Shown here one piece after another: positions 8,594 through 19,978 of a stretch of DNA of 64,000 bases. This DNA comes from Latilactobacillus curvatus JCM 1096 = DSM 20019 (GTDB taxonomy: Bacteria; Bacillota; Bacilli; Lactobacillales; Lactobacillaceae), in contig NZ_CP026116.1 in assembly GCF_004101845.1 (NCBI RefSeq), positions 1,054,001-1,118,000 on the forward strand, in the 5' to 3' direction. How positions within the stretch are numbered: the stretch's first letter is position 1; each line of letters opens with the position of its first letter. The notes beneath the pieces were generated by a model. It made no database searches and was not told the DNA's origin. It was given only the letters and a program-made list of their open reading frames with translations. Position numbers and translations under genes: made by a program.

Positions 8594-9328
8594 CTATGCA
8601 TTTAGTACCTTGTTCAGGAAGTCTTTTGTTCTTTCGTTTTGTGGGGTGTCAAAGATTTCCTGTGGTGTGCCTTGTTCGACAATGTGTCCATCTGCCATGA
8701 AGATGACGCGGTCTGCCACTTCTTTGGCAAAGCCCATTTCGTGAGTCACGACAACCATCGTCATCCCTTCTTTGGCTAACCGCTTCATAACGGCCAACAC
8801 GTCGCCGACCATTTCAGGATCGAGCGCTGATGTTGGTTCGTCGAACAAGAGAATATCAGGTTTCATCGCTAAGGCACGCGCAATGGCGACCCGTTGTTTT
8901 TGACCACCTGATAGCGATTGTGGTTTTGCATCGAATTTCTCTGATAAACCAACCGTTTCAAGTAGTTTCTTGGCGGTTTCTTTTGCTTCTGCCGGCGTCA
9001 TTTTACCGAGTTCCACTGGTGCGAGTGTAATATTTTCAGCGACCGTTAGATTTTTGAAAAGATTAAAGTGTTGGAATACCATCCCGATTTTTTCGCGAAT
9101 TTGATTCAAATCACTCTTGGGATCACTGAGGTTGTACCCATCAACGATAATCTCACCACTCGTGGGTTCTTCTAAGCGATTCAAGCAGCGCAAGAACGTG
9201 CTCTTTCCTGAACCTGAGGGGCCGATCATGACAACCACTTCATTATCACCGACCGTTAAGTCCAAATCTTTTAACACTTCGTTACTGCCGTAATTCTTAA
9301 TAAGATGAGACACTTCAATTCTATTCAT
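8594..9328 (-). CDS. glnQ: Polar amino acid ABC transporter, ATPase subunit
   Basis: The ATP-hydrolysing subunit of a glutamine/glutamate-type importer on the inner face of the membrane. Walker A (GPSGSGKST), Q-loop, signature LSGGQKQR, Walker B ([12 protein letters not shown]) and the switch His (VVTHEM) are all present in 244 residues. Its ATG overlaps the stop codon of the fused binding-protein/permease gene (TAATG), so the two are coupled. Exact substrate is not readable from the ATPase; the name follows the family. Confidence 0.93.
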   Translation of the reverse strand: MNRIEVSHLIKNYGSNEVLKDLDLTVGDNEVVVMIGPSGSGKSTFLRCLNRLEEPTSGEIIVDGYNLSDPKSDLNQIREKIGMVFQHFNLFKNLTVAENITLAPVELGKMTPAEAKETAKKLLETVGLSEKFDAKPQSLSGGQKQRVAIARALAMKPDILLFDEPTSALDPEMVGDVLAVMKRLAKEGMTMVVVTHEMGFAKEVADRVIFMADGHIVEQGTPQEIFDTPQNERTKDFLNKVLNA

Positions 9329-10764
9329 TAGTTATCTATTCTCCCCTCAATGTACTTCGATAACCACGTGAGTAACGTGATAACGATCAGATAGATTAAG
9401 GCAATCATTGCCCAGATTTTGAACCCTTCAAGGTTGCGGGCGATGATAATTTTACCCGTCTGTGTCAATTCGAGAATCCCGATGATTGATAAAATTGACG
9501 TATCTTTCAATGTGATGATGAATTGGTTAATGAAGGATGGAATCATAATGCGGATCCCTTGTGGTAACACAACGCGCCGCATTGCTTTACCATATGGTAA
9601 CCCTAAACTCCGCGCTGCTTCCATTTGTCCGGTGCTAACCGCGCCAATGCCCCCTTTGACAAAGGCTGCAGTATAAGCCCCTTCATTGAACATCAGCGTG
9701 ATGACCCCAGCCACAATCGCTGGAATCTTCTGCCCAGTTAAACTTGGAATCCCAGTATAGATGAATAATGCAAGCACCAAGAGGGGTAACCCACGGAAAA
9801 TATAGATGACCGTATCTGAAACGCCACGCGCAAACCGGTTAGGTAATACGCCGAGTAATCCGAAGAAAACCCCGAAAATCGTTGCGAAGAAAATCGCAAT
9901 GACTGTTAATAATAACGTCTGGCCTAAACCGCTCAACAACGCATCTTTATTTTCTTTCAATAATCCAAAAAAGCTGTGATCAACGGTTGCTTTTTTAGTT
10001 GATTCTGTACTTAAATATTTTGCTTTAATTTTGTCGTATTGACCATTTGCTTTTAATTTAGCAAGACCTTTATTGAATTTAGCGATGAGTTCAGGATTGC
10101 TCCCTTTCTTAACGGCAAATCCATATTCGCCACCTTGAGCAGGTTTGGTGACAATCTTGAGTTTCAAGCCCGTCTTAATCCCATATTGCATAACGGGTTC
10201 GTCTTCAAAACAAGCTGCCGAATTACCATTCACAACATCATTATACATATTATCTGAATCATCAAACGTAACGGTGGTAAAGCCATATTCTTTCGCTTTG
10301 GCCGTCGCATAGGCCCCAGCGGCAGTCCCTGTTTTAATCGCAACACGTTTACCGCGCAACCCTTCTAAGCCTTTAATCTTACTGTCCTTTTGAACGGCCA
10401 TTACAACCCCGGTCTTGTAGTAAGGATCAGCGAAATCGAATTTTGCTTGCCGTTCAGGTGTAATTGTCATCCCAGCAATCACGCCGTCAATTTGTTCCGA
10501 TTGAACGGCTTGAACCGCTGCGTTGAACCCCAACGGTTTAATATTCACTTTAAAGCCCTCGGACTTCGCAACTGCCTTCATGATATCAATATCAATACCG
10601 ACATATTGATTCTTCTCATTCGCAAACTCGAATGGTGGATAGGTCACATCCGTACCGATTTCATAAGTTTTTTCAGCGGCTTGAACCTGATTATTCACTT
10701 GACTCCCAAATACAAATAAGCCTGCGAGTAAACAGCTGCCTAAAAATACGAGTAATTTCTTCAT
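9328..10764 (-). CDS. Fused amino acid binding protein and permease
   Basis: Residues 1-30 form a signal or anchor segment ([19 protein letters not shown]). Residues about 32-255 are a periplasmic-type solute-binding domain ([14 protein letters not shown]...[19 protein letters not shown]) of the glutamine/glutamate class. Residues about 280-478 are a membrane permease domain with the EAA-type loop ([21 protein letters not shown]). Such fusions are common in lactic acid bacteria (GlnPH type). The start is the ATG preceded by GGGGAGG five bases upstream, 12 codons inside the longest open frame. Glutamine or glutamate import is the likely role. Confidence 0.93.
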   Translation of the reverse strand: MKKLLVFLGSCLLAGLFVFGSQVNNQVQAAEKTYEIGTDVTYPPFEFANEKNQYVGIDIDIMKAVAKSEGFKVNIKPLGFNAAVQAVQSEQIDGVIAGMTITPERQAKFDFADPYYKTGVVMAVQKDSKIKGLEGLRGKRVAIKTGTAAGAYATAKAKEYGFTTVTFDDSDNMYNDVVNGNSAACFEDEPVMQYGIKTGLKLKIVTKPAQGGEYGFAVKKGSNPELIAKFNKGLAKLKANGQYDKIKAKYLSTESTKKATVDHSFFGLLKENKDALLSGLGQTLLLTVIAIFFATIFGVFFGLLGVLPNRFARGVSDTVIYIFRGLPLLVLALFIYTGIPSLTGQKIPAIVAGVITLMFNEGAYTAAFVKGGIGAVSTGQMEAARSLGLPYGKAMRRVVLPQGIRIMIPSFINQFIITLKDTSILSIIGILELTQTGKIIIARNLEGFKIWAMIALIYLIVITLLTWLSKYIEGRIDN

Positions 10765-10855
10765 GTGATCCTCCCCTAATGCCTGACCAACTTCTCTCAT
10801 CGCTCTTAACGCGTTATTAAGATTAGATTAGACGTTTTATAATAGTATGTTAATA

Positions 10856-10884
10856 ATTATAAGCATAAAATCCAAATTTGTCGA
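10856..10884 (-). promoter_or_regulatory. Promoter of the glutamine-type ABC operon
   Basis: On the minus strand TCGACA (10879-10884) and TATAAT (10856-10861) are separated by 17 bases, a near-consensus housekeeping promoter about 90 bases upstream of the start codon. Confidence 0.65.
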
Positions 10885-11032
10885 ATTTTTTACCACAATA
10901 TTGAAAAGCAGACTCTAATCCCTAAATAATCGCATTAAAAAAGCCCGCAGATAAGGCGGACTTTCACTAAATGAGAATTGAATGAGTTTATTTTCTGCTA
11001 TAATGGAAGAACTACTACTCAAGGAGTCTACT

Positions 11033-11443
11033 ATGATTAAACCCATTATGCGTGACACGCAATTCTTAGCTCAAAAAGCAGTTCCAGCAACACCAGCTGA
11101 TACCGATGTGCTGACCGATTTACGTGATACTTTACAAGCCAACACAGAACGTTGCGTCGGAATGGCTGCCAACATGATTGGCATCAATAAACGGATTATC
11201 ATCGTTCAAATGGGCGTCTTACCTGTGATTCTTGTGAATCCACAGATTGTGCGCCAAGCCAAACCTTATCAAACGACTGAAGGCTGCCTCTCATTAAACG
11301 GAGAACGCCCGACAACGCGTTATGAAACAATTGAGGTCACTTACCAAGACCAATCCTTTAAGCCGCACAAGCAGGCTTTCTCAGGCTGGATTGCACAGAT
11401 TATTCAACATGAGGTGGATCACTGTGAAGGGCTTATCATTTAA
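11033..11443 (+). CDS. Peptide deformylase-like protein
   Basis: A short (136-residue) member of the deformylase fold. The metal ligands are complete: Cys85 in EGCLS and His126/His130 in HEVDH with Glu127. Motif 1, normally GLAAPQIG with a conserved Gln, reads GMAANMIG here, so the Gln is replaced by Met48. A similar short variant occurs in streptococci, to my memory, so the change is a subfamily trait. Loss of that Gln makes ordinary removal of formyl groups from nascent proteins doubtful. The start is the ATG with AAGGAG six bases upstream. It is a single gene closed by a strong terminator. Confidence 0.82.
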   Translation: MIKPIMRDTQFLAQKAVPATPADTDVLTDLRDTLQANTERCVGMAANMIGINKRIIIVQMGVLPVILVNPQIVRQAKPYQTTEGCLSLNGERPTTRYETIEVTYQDQSFKPHKQAFSGWIAQIIQHEVDHCEGLII

Positions 11444-11450
11444 AACAACA

Positions 11451-11496
11451 AAAAACGTTCAACCACTCCAATGTACGGAGTGGTTGAACGTTTTTT
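11451..11496. terminator. Bidirectional terminator between deformylase-like gene and galU
   Basis: A perfect 19-bp stem with a 7-base loop, flanked by A5 and T6 runs. It separates converging genes, so it should stop transcription from both sides. Confidence 0.93.
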
Positions 11497-11501
11497 ACAG
11501 G

Positions 11502-12404
11502 TTATTTATTTTCTTTTTTAGTGTCTTTTTTTAATTCTTCTGCTAAGTCGATGATGTATTTCTTCAAATCATCTTTCACTTCTGGGTGTTTTAACCCATA
11601 TTCAATACTTGTTTCTAAATAACCGAATTTGTTACCAACATCGTAACGACGGCCTTTGAATTCGTGAGCGAAGACGCGTTGGGTCTTGTTCAATTCATCG
11701 ATCGCATCGGTTAATTGAATTTCACCACCAAGCCCTGGTTTTTGGTTTTCTAAAATATCAAAAATTTCAGGCGTTAACAGGTAACGACCAATGATTGCTA
11801 AATCACTAGGTGCCTTATCAACAGCTGGTTTTTCAACGAAGTTCTTAACGTTGTATAAATCGTCTTTAACTTTGTTTTCTGGGTTAATCACACCGTATTT
11901 GTCCACTTCATTATGTGGCACCTTCATAACGGCTAATTGTGATGCATGTGTTTCTTCATATTCATTGATTAGTTGTTTACTCAATGGCACCTTATCTTCC
12001 ATCAAGTCATCACCTAACATAACGACAAAAGGTTCGTCAGCAACGAATGATTTTGCAAGGCGCACTGCATCCCCTAATCCGTTTGGATGTGATTGGCGAA
12101 TGAAGTACAAGTTAACACCCATATCAGTCGTTTCGTTGACCATCTTCAACATAGCGGTCTTATTCTTGGCTTTCAAGTTTTGTTCCAACTCTGGTGCTGA
12201 ATCAAAGTGATCTTCAATTGGGCGTTTGCCCTTACCAGTAATAATTAAGATATCTTCGATCCCTGAAGCCTTCGCTTCTTCCACGATAAATTGAATCGTT
12301 GGTTTATCAACAATTGGCAACATTTCCTTCGCCATCGCTTTGGTAGCTGGTAAAAAACGAGTGCCCAATCCGGCTGCTGGAATAACTGCTTTACGTACTT
12401 TCAT
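11502..12404 (-). CDS. galU: UTP-glucose-1-phosphate uridylyltransferase
   Basis: It makes UDP-glucose from UTP and glucose-1-phosphate for exopolysaccharide, teichoic acid glycosylation and the Leloir route. The N-terminal nucleotide-binding motif ([20 protein letters not shown]) and the later VMLGDD and VEKP motifs are typical. The 300-residue length is standard. It lies beside, but outside, the exopolysaccharide operon and has its own upstream region of about 190 bases. GGGGGA precedes the ATG by nine bases. Confidence 0.96.
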   Translation of the reverse strand: MKVRKAVIPAAGLGTRFLPATKAMAKEMLPIVDKPTIQFIVEEAKASGIEDILIITGKGKRPIEDHFDSAPELEQNLKAKNKTAMLKMVNETTDMGVNLYFIRQSHPNGLGDAVRLAKSFVADEPFVVMLGDDLMEDKVPLSKQLINEYEETHASQLAVMKVPHNEVDKYGVINPENKVKDDLYNVKNFVEKPAVDKAPSDLAIIGRYLLTPEIFDILENQKPGLGGEIQLTDAIDELNKTQRVFAHEFKGRRYDVGNKFGYLETSIEYGLKHPEVKDDLKKYIIDLAEELKKDTKKENK

Positions 12405-12595
12405 CTGCTAAAATCCCCCATAACTTATAGTCTAATAACAGTATGCCATAAAAAAGTGGATTTGCACCAATTATATGCCGAAAATGAGGAAAAGATTAAC
12501 AAGCACTTAGGATTTTATCAATCTTTTCACAATTGTTTTGTAAGCGATTCCCATCATTGGTATTCTCAAGATGTTAACAATAAAGGAGGTCTTCG

Positions 12596-13420
12596 ATGTT
12601 TCTACTACATCCCAAACATGTCAATACATCCCATGAATGTCTTCCCGTGCCACTCATCATCAAACGTGGTATTGATTATAACTTCTGTGAGCTGGATCAA
12701 TCGTCAATTCCCCGTTCTTACCAAACTAGTATTACGAGTGACACAATGGTGATTATTCCCTATAAAAGATCGCAAAGTCTTGTGTTAGGCCGCATAACCG
12801 GTCTCCAGATTAGTCCGCGTTCTACCCGGCAACTAATGCGCGCTTATAATCGCCATCAGATCATGGACTTCTCACAACCCCGGTACCTTTGCCATTGTTT
12901 CAATTGGTATCGTAAGATTCCACACATCAATGGCGAATATCAGTATTTACCATTAAGTGGCACGGCTCATCAAAACGCACCGTGGTTAGCGCTCCACTAC
13001 GTCCGTGATTACGAAGTTAGCGATAACCATCTCTACGTGACATTGCTAAATGACTGTACCTGTATCCTCCCTTATAAAGGCCGTCAAATCGATACTGAAA
13101 TCCACCAATGTGCAGCCATTGGCAAAGTCCAACTTGGCTGTCTCACTGTGTGTGCCACTAATTTCGGCTATCAAATCAAGCTCAAAACTTGTTTCAAGCC
13201 AAGCATCGTCCATCGCTTCGATGATTGCCATTGCCATCTGTGCTCGAATGTTCCGAAAACAGCTACTGAACTACTCGGATTACTCAACGCACTTAAAATG
13301 CATAAGGAAAATTTCATTTACCAAGCCGTAATCCATGAATACCCCGAATTCAGCGTATTTGACATTCAGTGCTATATCAAAAGTGTTAAAGCACTAATTC
13401 AAAAATTACGCCAATTATAA
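12596..13420 (+). CDS. ComK-like competence regulator
   Basis: A 274-residue protein. Its middle part resembles ComK, the Bacillus competence activator: GLQISPRSTRQL aligns with the LQIVDRSCR region, RKIPHINGEYQYLPLSGT with the KPPIMVD...FPTLSST region, followed by W-(I/L)-x-x-HYV-x-(D/E)-(Y/F). It is longer than Bacillus ComK (about 190 residues), with an extra N-terminal arm and a Cys/His-rich segment (DDCHCHLC) near residue 210 that might bind metal. AAAGGAGG lies six bases before the ATG. The downstream neighbour is a SigH-type competence sigma factor, which supports a competence role. The family call rests on my own alignment by eye. Confidence 0.62.
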   Translation: MFLLHPKHVNTSHECLPVPLIIKRGIDYNFCELDQSSIPRSYQTSITSDTMVIIPYKRSQSLVLGRITGLQISPRSTRQLMRAYNRHQIMDFSQPRYLCHCFNWYRKIPHINGEYQYLPLSGTAHQNAPWLALHYVRDYEVSDNHLYVTLLNDCTCILPYKGRQIDTEIHQCAAIGKVQLGCLTVCATNFGYQIKLKTCFKPSIVHRFDDCHCHLCSNVPKTATELLGLLNALKMHKENFIYQAVIHEYPEFSVFDIQCYIKSVKALIQKLRQL

Positions 13421-13602
13421 ATTAACCCGAAGTCGCTATTTACAATAGTTTTCATTTGTATTTCAATGCATTTGCGCAAATTAAAGCTGAAACGGATTGA
13501 TTTACCGCTAAAATCGGCGATTACCCTTCCTTATGCAAACCCGCTATAGTGAACTTACCGGTAATTCACACTGTGAGCTCATAGTAGACAGGATGCTTTA
13601 CA

Positions 13603-14151
13603 ATGACCCAATCAGATTTACAAACTGCCTTTGATTTTATTATACAAGACGACACCCTCATCTATGGCGTTCTCAAAGATCTCCACGTTCCAAGACAGCG
13701 TAGCAACTTCGCCGATCTCTACCAAATTGGCGTGATTGCCTTTGTCGAAGCCTACGATCATTTCCCAGGCAATATTGAAGTCGAAACCCACCACTTCATG
13801 GTTTACGCGTATCAGGCCGTTAAATGGGCGATTATGATGACCTTCCGCAAGGATAATAACCATGACAAGCGAATCGGCTTCGTTAACCGTACAAACGATG
13901 ATGATTCCGTGATGGACTACCTCGACCAAGTCGCAGATCCATACTGTAACCCAGAAGAGGCCGCCATCTGTAACGACCTCTTCGAGCGTCTCTATCAAGT
14001 CTGTACCCCACGCGAAAAACGCTTCTTAGTCCTCCGCTACTTCTACAACGCCAGCCTAAAAGAAATCGCCGCAGACTTAAACATCACACGGCGAACAGCC
14101 AATAATATTAAGTTTAAGGTGCAGAAGAAGTTTAGTGCGTTATTAGTATAA
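13603..14151 (+). CDS. sigH: SigH/ComX-type alternative sigma factor
   Basis: A small (182-residue) sigma-70-like protein. A region 2 segment is followed by a C-terminal region 4 helix-turn-helix (LKEIAADLNITRRTANNIKFKVQKKF). L. sakei has a described sigma factor of this kind (SigH) that switches on late competence genes, and this gene fits it in size and features. It follows the ComK-like gene after 180 bases that include a possible promoter (TATAGT before the leader), so it may be separately transcribed. A bidirectional terminator follows directly. Assignment to the competence sigma class is likely but not proven by sequence alone. Confidence 0.8.
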   Translation: MTQSDLQTAFDFIIQDDTLIYGVLKDLHVPRQRSNFADLYQIGVIAFVEAYDHFPGNIEVETHHFMVYAYQAVKWAIMMTFRKDNNHDKRIGFVNRTNDDDSVMDYLDQVADPYCNPEEAAICNDLFERLYQVCTPREKRFLVLRYFYNASLKEIAADLNITRRTANNIKFKVQKKFSALLV

Positions 14152-14153
14152 TT

Positions 14154-14190
14154 AAAAAAGGTGAGCAATCATATGATTACTCACCTTTTT
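14154..14190. terminator. Bidirectional terminator between sigH and the exopolysaccharide operon
   Basis: A stem of AAAAAGGTGAGCAATC with its partner (one mismatch), tetraloop ATAT, flanked by A and T runs. It closes sigH on the plus strand and rmlD on the minus strand. Confidence 0.9.
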
Positions 14191-14197
14191 AATTATA

Positions 14198-15043
14198 CTA
14201 ATCGATTTTTGCCATAAATTTTTGTAATGCATCTTGCCAGGTTGGTACTTCAAATCCAGTTGCCTTAACCTTCGTTAAATCCATGATTGAATGTCTTGGA
14301 CGGAATGCTTTTTGTGGATACTCGTCGGATGTTACTGGACTCACTTCTACGTCTTTATCCTTCAAGATTTCGCTCGCAAATTCATACCAAGTACATGAAT
14401 TGTCATTTGAAAGTTGATACAAGCCATACGGTACGTCGTTTTGAACAGCGTATAACATGAATTCAGCCAACGTCCGGGTCCAAGTTGGACGACCGACTTG
14501 ATCACTCACAACCGTTAAATGATCATGCGTCTTCGCAAGATTTAACATCGTGTAAACGAAGTTCTTACCATATTCACCAAAGACCCATGAAGTCCGGATG
14601 ATGTAGTATTTGCTCATTGTATTTGCAACGGCTTCTTCACCAGCCAATTTTGTGCGACCATATTCATTCTTAGGTGCAGCTGGGGTTTCTTCTGTGTACA
14701 TTTGATCATTTGTACCATCAAAGACATAATCCGTACTAATGTAAACAAGCGTTGCGCCGATTGCTTCAGCAGCATTGGCAATGTTTTGCGTTCCAACCAC
14801 GTTCACTTTGTAATTGATTGACTTGCCAGGTTCTTCTTCAGCAGCATCGACAGCTGTATAAGCTGCGCAGTGATAAACCAATTCCGGCTTATTCTTTTCG
14901 AAGTAAGTTGTGACTGCCGCTGAATCAGTAATATCTAACTCAGTAGCATCTGTCCCCACATATTCGATTTGGTTTTCGTCTAATAAATGTCGTAATTCGG
15001 TCCCTAATTGACCATTAGCACCAGTGATTAAAATTTTCATCAT
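14198..15043 (-). CDS. rfbD: dTDP-4-dehydrorhamnose reductase
   Basis: Last step of dTDP-L-rhamnose synthesis. A Rossmann motif (ILITGANGQLGTELRHLL) at the N-terminus and the YxxxK catalytic pair (YGRTKLAGEE) are visible in 281 residues. AAGGAG lies eight bases before the first of two adjacent ATG codons. It is the last gene of the rhamnose set and of the whole exopolysaccharide operon, and a terminator follows directly. Confidence 0.95.
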   Translation of the reverse strand: MMKILITGANGQLGTELRHLLDENQIEYVGTDATELDITDSAAVTTYFEKNKPELVYHCAAYTAVDAAEEEPGKSINYKVNVVGTQNIANAAEAIGATLVYISTDYVFDGTNDQMYTEETPAAPKNEYGRTKLAGEEAVANTMSKYYIIRTSWVFGEYGKNFVYTMLNLAKTHDHLTVVSDQVGRPTWTRTLAEFMLYAVQNDVPYGLYQLSNDNSCTWYEFASEILKDKDVEVSPVTSDEYPQKAFRPRHSIMDLTKVKATGFEVPTWQDALQKFMAKID

Positions 15044-15096
15044 TAACTATTCTCCTTAAAAAAAGTAGGCACTCGCCTACTTTCATTTAATTATAT

Positions 15097-16140
<1,044 letters not shown>

Positions 16141-16722
16141 TTAAATTTCACCGTAAACAAACGGATTATCTTTTTCAAATTCAGTAAAGGTTGGTTGGTT
16201 GGCATCTTTTTCAGACGTAATGGCTTGATCAAAATCGATTGGCCAATCAATATTTAATTCTGGCGACTTGAATGAAATGCCGCCGTCGGCTTCTGCATCG
16301 TAGTAGCCATCACATTTATACAAGAAGTTAACGTTATCCGTCAAAGTGACAAAGCCATGGGCGAAGCCCTTTGGAACAAGTAATTGACGGTGATTGCTGG
16401 CAGAAAGGATGTACCCTTCCCATTGTTTGTAAGTTGGTGAACCTGCACGAACGTCAACGATGACATCTAAGACAGCCCCAGTCACTACGCGAATTAATTT
16501 CGTTTGCGCAGCTTTGCCACGTTGGAAATGTAAACCTCGTAAAACGCCTGCTTGCGTTGAAAGTGAGTGATTATCTTGAATGAAATCAACATCAATGCCC
16601 GCTTCTTTAAAATCGCGTTCTGAATAAGATTCTGTGAAGAATCCACGATGATCGCCAAAGACAGCTGGTTCAATAATTTTAACGTCTTGTAATTTAGTTG
16701 TTGTGACTTTTAACTTACCCAT
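16141..16722 (-). CDS. rfbC: dTDP-4-dehydrorhamnose 3,5-epimerase
   Basis: Third step of dTDP-L-rhamnose synthesis, a cupin-fold epimerase. RGLHFQRG carries the catalytic His region, VLDVIVDVR the second catalytic region, and HGFVTL the conserved core; FGDHRGFFTESY is the usual N-terminal signature. It is 193 residues long and is followed by rfbB after 15 bases. Confidence 0.95.
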   Translation of the reverse strand: MGKLKVTTTKLQDVKIIEPAVFGDHRGFFTESYSERDFKEAGIDVDFIQDNHSLSTQAGVLRGLHFQRGKAAQTKLIRVVTGAVLDVIVDVRAGSPTYKQWEGYILSASNHRQLLVPKGFAHGFVTLTDNVNFLYKCDGYYDAEADGGISFKSPELNIDWPIDFDQAITSEKDANQPTFTEFEKDNPFVYGEI

Positions 16723-16734
16723 GATTGCCTACCC

Positions 16735-17604
16735 CTAATCTTCTTTTACTAATCGCAATAAATATTGACCGTAGTCGTTTTTCTTGAGTGGTTGCGCTAA
16801 TTCAATGACTTTTGCCTTATCGATGTAATGCATGCGGTAAGCAATTTCTTCTAAACACGCCACCTTCAAGTTTTGCCGCTTTTGAACGGTCGCAATGAAA
16901 CTACTTGCTTCTTGTAATGAATCGTGAGTCCCAGTATCTAACCAAGCAAACCCACGGCCCATTAATTCAACATCTAGCTGGCCTTTTTCAAGATACGCTT
17001 TGTTGATGTCTGTAATTTCTAGTTCGCCACGTGGTGAAGGTTTAATATTCTTCGCAATGTCGACAACTTGGTTGTCGTAGAAGTATAACCCCGTCACCGC
17101 ATAGTTACTTGCCGGATGTTCTGGCTTTTCAACGATTGATTTAGCATGCATATTTTCATCAAAATCAACAACGCCAAAGCGTTCTGGATCATTCACATGA
17201 TAACCAAAAACGGTTGCGCCTGATTCTTTTTGAGCTGTTCTTTGAAGCATTTCTGACAAATTATCACCATAATAGATGTTGTCGCCCAAGATTAAGCATA
17301 CTGAATCATCGCCGATGAAATCCGCCCCAATCACGAAAGCTTCTGCCAAACCATTGGGTTGTTCTTGAACGGCGTATTCAATATTTAACCCTAAGTCATT
17401 GCCGTTGCCAAATAACTCTTTAAACCGTGGTGTGTCAGTTGGGGTTGAGATAATCATAATCTCTTGAATCCCGGCCAACATCAGCACTGACATTGGATAG
17501 TAAATCATTGGTTTGTCATAGATTGGAATCAATTGTTTTGATAAAGCGCGTGTGATGGGATACAAACGTGTCCCAGAACCGCCTGCTAAAATAATACCTT
17601 TCAT
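16735..17604 (-). CDS. rfbA: Glucose-1-phosphate thymidylyltransferase
   Basis: First step of dTDP-L-rhamnose synthesis, making dTDP-glucose. [18 protein letters not shown] is the nucleotide-binding motif, and [11 protein letters not shown] and [17 protein letters not shown] complete the active site. It has 289 residues. This gene begins the rmlACBD set at the 3' end of the exopolysaccharide operon. The set is clearly less AT-rich than the flippase and glycosyltransferase genes before it, so it probably belongs to the stable part of the locus. Confidence 0.96.
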   Translation of the reverse strand: MKGIILAGGSGTRLYPITRALSKQLIPIYDKPMIYYPMSVLMLAGIQEIMIISTPTDTPRFKELFGNGNDLGLNIEYAVQEQPNGLAEAFVIGADFIGDDSVCLILGDNIYYGDNLSEMLQRTAQKESGATVFGYHVNDPERFGVVDFDENMHAKSIVEKPEHPASNYAVTGLYFYDNQVVDIAKNIKPSPRGELEITDINKAYLEKGQLDVELMGRGFAWLDTGTHDSLQEASSFIATVQKRQNLKVACLEEIAYRMHYIDKAKVIELAQPLKKNDYGQYLLRLVKED

Positions 17605-17622
17605 AATAAAAACACCCCAGAG

Positions 17623-19020
17623 TTAAACAATTTTTTTAATGTAATAATACCCATCCTTGATATTTCGTATATTTATTAATACATAAATCATTAGTACAGC
17701 AGCATAGATAATCATGCTGAATGGGAAACTTACGCTCCAACTAATTAACATAAATAAACCAACCATCACCCATTCTTCAATCATTCTTGCTGTTAAATTA
17801 ATATTTAATTTACTTTGCAAATAATATTCGCCAATAGTGCTTCGTACACCTAAGATAATAACAATAGAAATCATAATGAAAGAAAAGCTTTTAAATACAA
17901 ACGTATTCAAAATAGTTAACAAAATAGATATGATTAGAGAAATCATATTAACGTTTAATAATATCTTCTCCATTCTTAAAGTTTTCATAAACGTATTTAC
18001 CAGCAGTTCAAATTTCCCGTCAAATATACATATTGGAAATAACAATCCCATATAAATTAAACTTTCCTTATACTTTGGAAGCCAAATCTCAAGTCCTGTC
18101 GCAACAGGGTAGTAAATCAGTAACCCCGTGAACAAAACAAGCATTATAATCGTTCTCATATGACCATAAATTAGTCTATATTTTTCAGACGAAACTCTTC
18201 TTAACACAGGAAATAGAACCAAACTAATTGCCGTTACAAAAACCATCATCATATTAGAAATATTCATTGTCAGCGATAGTTTTCCAAATTCTTTAACTCC
18301 CCATCTGTATTGAACCCCGTATCGAACAATCCCAATAATCAACATACTTGTAAAGTTTGCGAACACTAGTTTCGAACCCACAACTATATTCTCTCGCATT
18401 TCTTCAAAATCAAAACCACTAAATTTAGCAAATACAATCTCTCGACAGAAATAAATTGCTAATCCAAAAGTAACAAGTTTCCCCAATAAGTCACTTACAA
18501 CAAAGTAACGATAATCAGTCCAACTAAATATTAAACATAACAGTATTCCACCTAGATATATAAATCTATTAGTCACTGTTACAATTACATATTCCTTTAT
18601 ACGATTAGTTCCTTGCAGAATATATAGTAACATTTGCTGCATATTCACTAAAACTACAGCAATCGCACACATTTCTAAAATAAATTGGTTATTTGCTCCC
18701 CCTTTAAATAGGGCAATACTCCAAATTACTAACGCCACAATAATTTCTAATATGAATGACATAACAAATTGAGAATTAAACTTACTGTAATTTATCTCCC
18801 GATACTCAGTTCCACCATATCGCAAGTAGATTCCATCAAACCACCCGAAATGTAGTACTCCAACATACGAGGTATAAAATATATACAACTGAAAGAAGCC
18901 GTATTGTTCTATAGAAATTATTTTAGGAACAATGAAAACAACAATCGTAGATATTAATAAGGATACTAAATTTGATGAAATTGCATATGCAAAATTCTTA
19001 AAAAACTGTTTAGCTTTCAT
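17623..19020 (-). CDS. Polysaccharide flippase (Wzx-type)
   Basis: A 465-residue integral membrane protein with about twelve to fourteen hydrophobic segments, of the oligosaccharide flippase (MATE-like) superfamily. It should move lipid-linked repeat units across the membrane for polymerisation. The start is the ATG of MKAKQFFKNF, because a purine-rich GAGGGGGG lies four bases upstream; the open frame extends 13 codons further without a ribosome site. Sequence is AT-rich with many AAA, ATA and TTT codons, unlike rmlACBD. The call rests on topology and position between a glycosyltransferase and the rhamnose genes. Confidence 0.85.
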   Translation of the reverse strand: MKAKQFFKNFAYAISSNLVSLLISTIVVFIVPKIISIEQYGFFQLYIFYTSYVGVLHFGWFDGIYLRYGGTEYREINYSKFNSQFVMSFILEIIVALVIWSIALFKGGANNQFILEMCAIAVVLVNMQQMLLYILQGTNRIKEYVIVTVTNRFIYLGGILLCLIFSWTDYRYFVVSDLLGKLVTFGLAIYFCREIVFAKFSGFDFEEMRENIVVGSKLVFANFTSMLIIGIVRYGVQYRWGVKEFGKLSLTMNISNMMMVFVTAISLVLFPVLRRVSSEKYRLIYGHMRTIIMLVLFTGLLIYYPVATGLEIWLPKYKESLIYMGLLFPICIFDGKFELLVNTFMKTLRMEKILLNVNMISLIISILLTILNTFVFKSFSFIMISIVIILGVRSTIGEYYLQSKLNINLTARMIEEWVMVGLFMLISWSVSFPFSMIIYAAVLMIYVLINIRNIKDGYYYIKKIV

Positions 19021-19048
19021 AATTCCCCCCTCAGGTTTTAAAACTTTT

Positions 19049-19978
19049 TTAGTTGCCAACTAAAGAAGTTTTAATTAACAGATAAATAGTGGTTTTTTTT
19101 AAAAAGTTCTTTAAAGAATAACTACTCAATAAGTCTTTAAATTTATAATTCATTTTTAAATAATTAAACGCATCTCGCTTATTATCTTTATCAATAGAAT
19201 TCACAAAAACATTAATAGCAATATTATTTTTTGTAATTCCTATAAGACTTATTACTTGCTGTGATAAATCGTACTGATCTAAACGATTATATGCGCGCAT
19301 ATCTTCCGTAATATTTATTCCTACTGATTTTTGTAATGCACTATTTTGACGCTTAACATAATGATAAGTTAATTTCCCCGTATAAAAGCTTTGATTTACA
19401 TGCAGCATATATTCAATACAAAATAAATGATCCTCGAATTTTTTTATATCCTCTGAAAATCTGATATTATTTTTCTTAATAATTTCAAATTTAAATAATT
19501 TATTTGTAACAAGCCCCTGCATACCAAATCTTTCAAACGAGGCCTCTACTGTGCTTTTAGAGTAGTAAAGTTTTTCTTTACTACTGGATTTCATCTCTGA
19601 CTGCTTTCCATCTTCATATATTAATCCACATGCACTCAACTCAATATCCATATCGAAGGATGTCACTAAACATTGCAGATGATTTTTATCAACGTAATCA
19701 TCTGCATCAATAAAAGTAATAAATTCAGAATCACAATTATCTATACCAAAATTACGGGCTGCACTAACCCCTTTATTTTTTTGATTGTAGTATTTAAACC
19801 TAATGTCATAATCACAATAGTTTTGACAAACCTCCTTTGTATTATCTGTCGATCCGTCATCTACTATAAATACTTTAAAATTTGAATAGGTTTGCTCTCT
19901 AATACTTTTTAAACAAACTTCAATTATTGCCGCATTATTATAAGTTGGAATAATAATTGTTATTTCTTTCTTTTCCAT
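19049..19978 (-). CDS. Family 2 glycosyltransferase
   Basis: A GT-A fold transferase of 309 residues. It opens with EITIIIPTYNNAAIIEVCLKSI, then VDDGSTDNT and FIDADDYVDKNHL, which carries the DxD metal site. A C-terminal extension of about 120 residues lacks membrane segments. The start at 19978 has GAGG nine bases upstream and lies inside the end of the wzy-like gene (41-base overlap). It adds a sugar to the repeat unit; donor and linkage cannot be read from the sequence. Confidence 0.88.
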   Translation of the reverse strand: MEKKEITIIIPTYNNAAIIEVCLKSIREQTYSNFKVFIVDDGSTDNTKEVCQNYCDYDIRFKYYNQKNKGVSAARNFGIDNCDSEFITFIDADDYVDKNHLQCLVTSFDMDIELSACGLIYEDGKQSEMKSSSKEKLYYSKSTVEASFERFGMQGLVTNKLFKFEIIKKNNIRFSEDIKKFEDHLFCIEYMLHVNQSFYTGKLTYHYVKRQNSALQKSVGINITEDMRAYNRLDQYDLSQQVISLIGITKNNIAINVFVNSIDKDNKRDAFNYLKMNYKFKDLLSSYSLKNFLKKTTIYLLIKTSLVGN

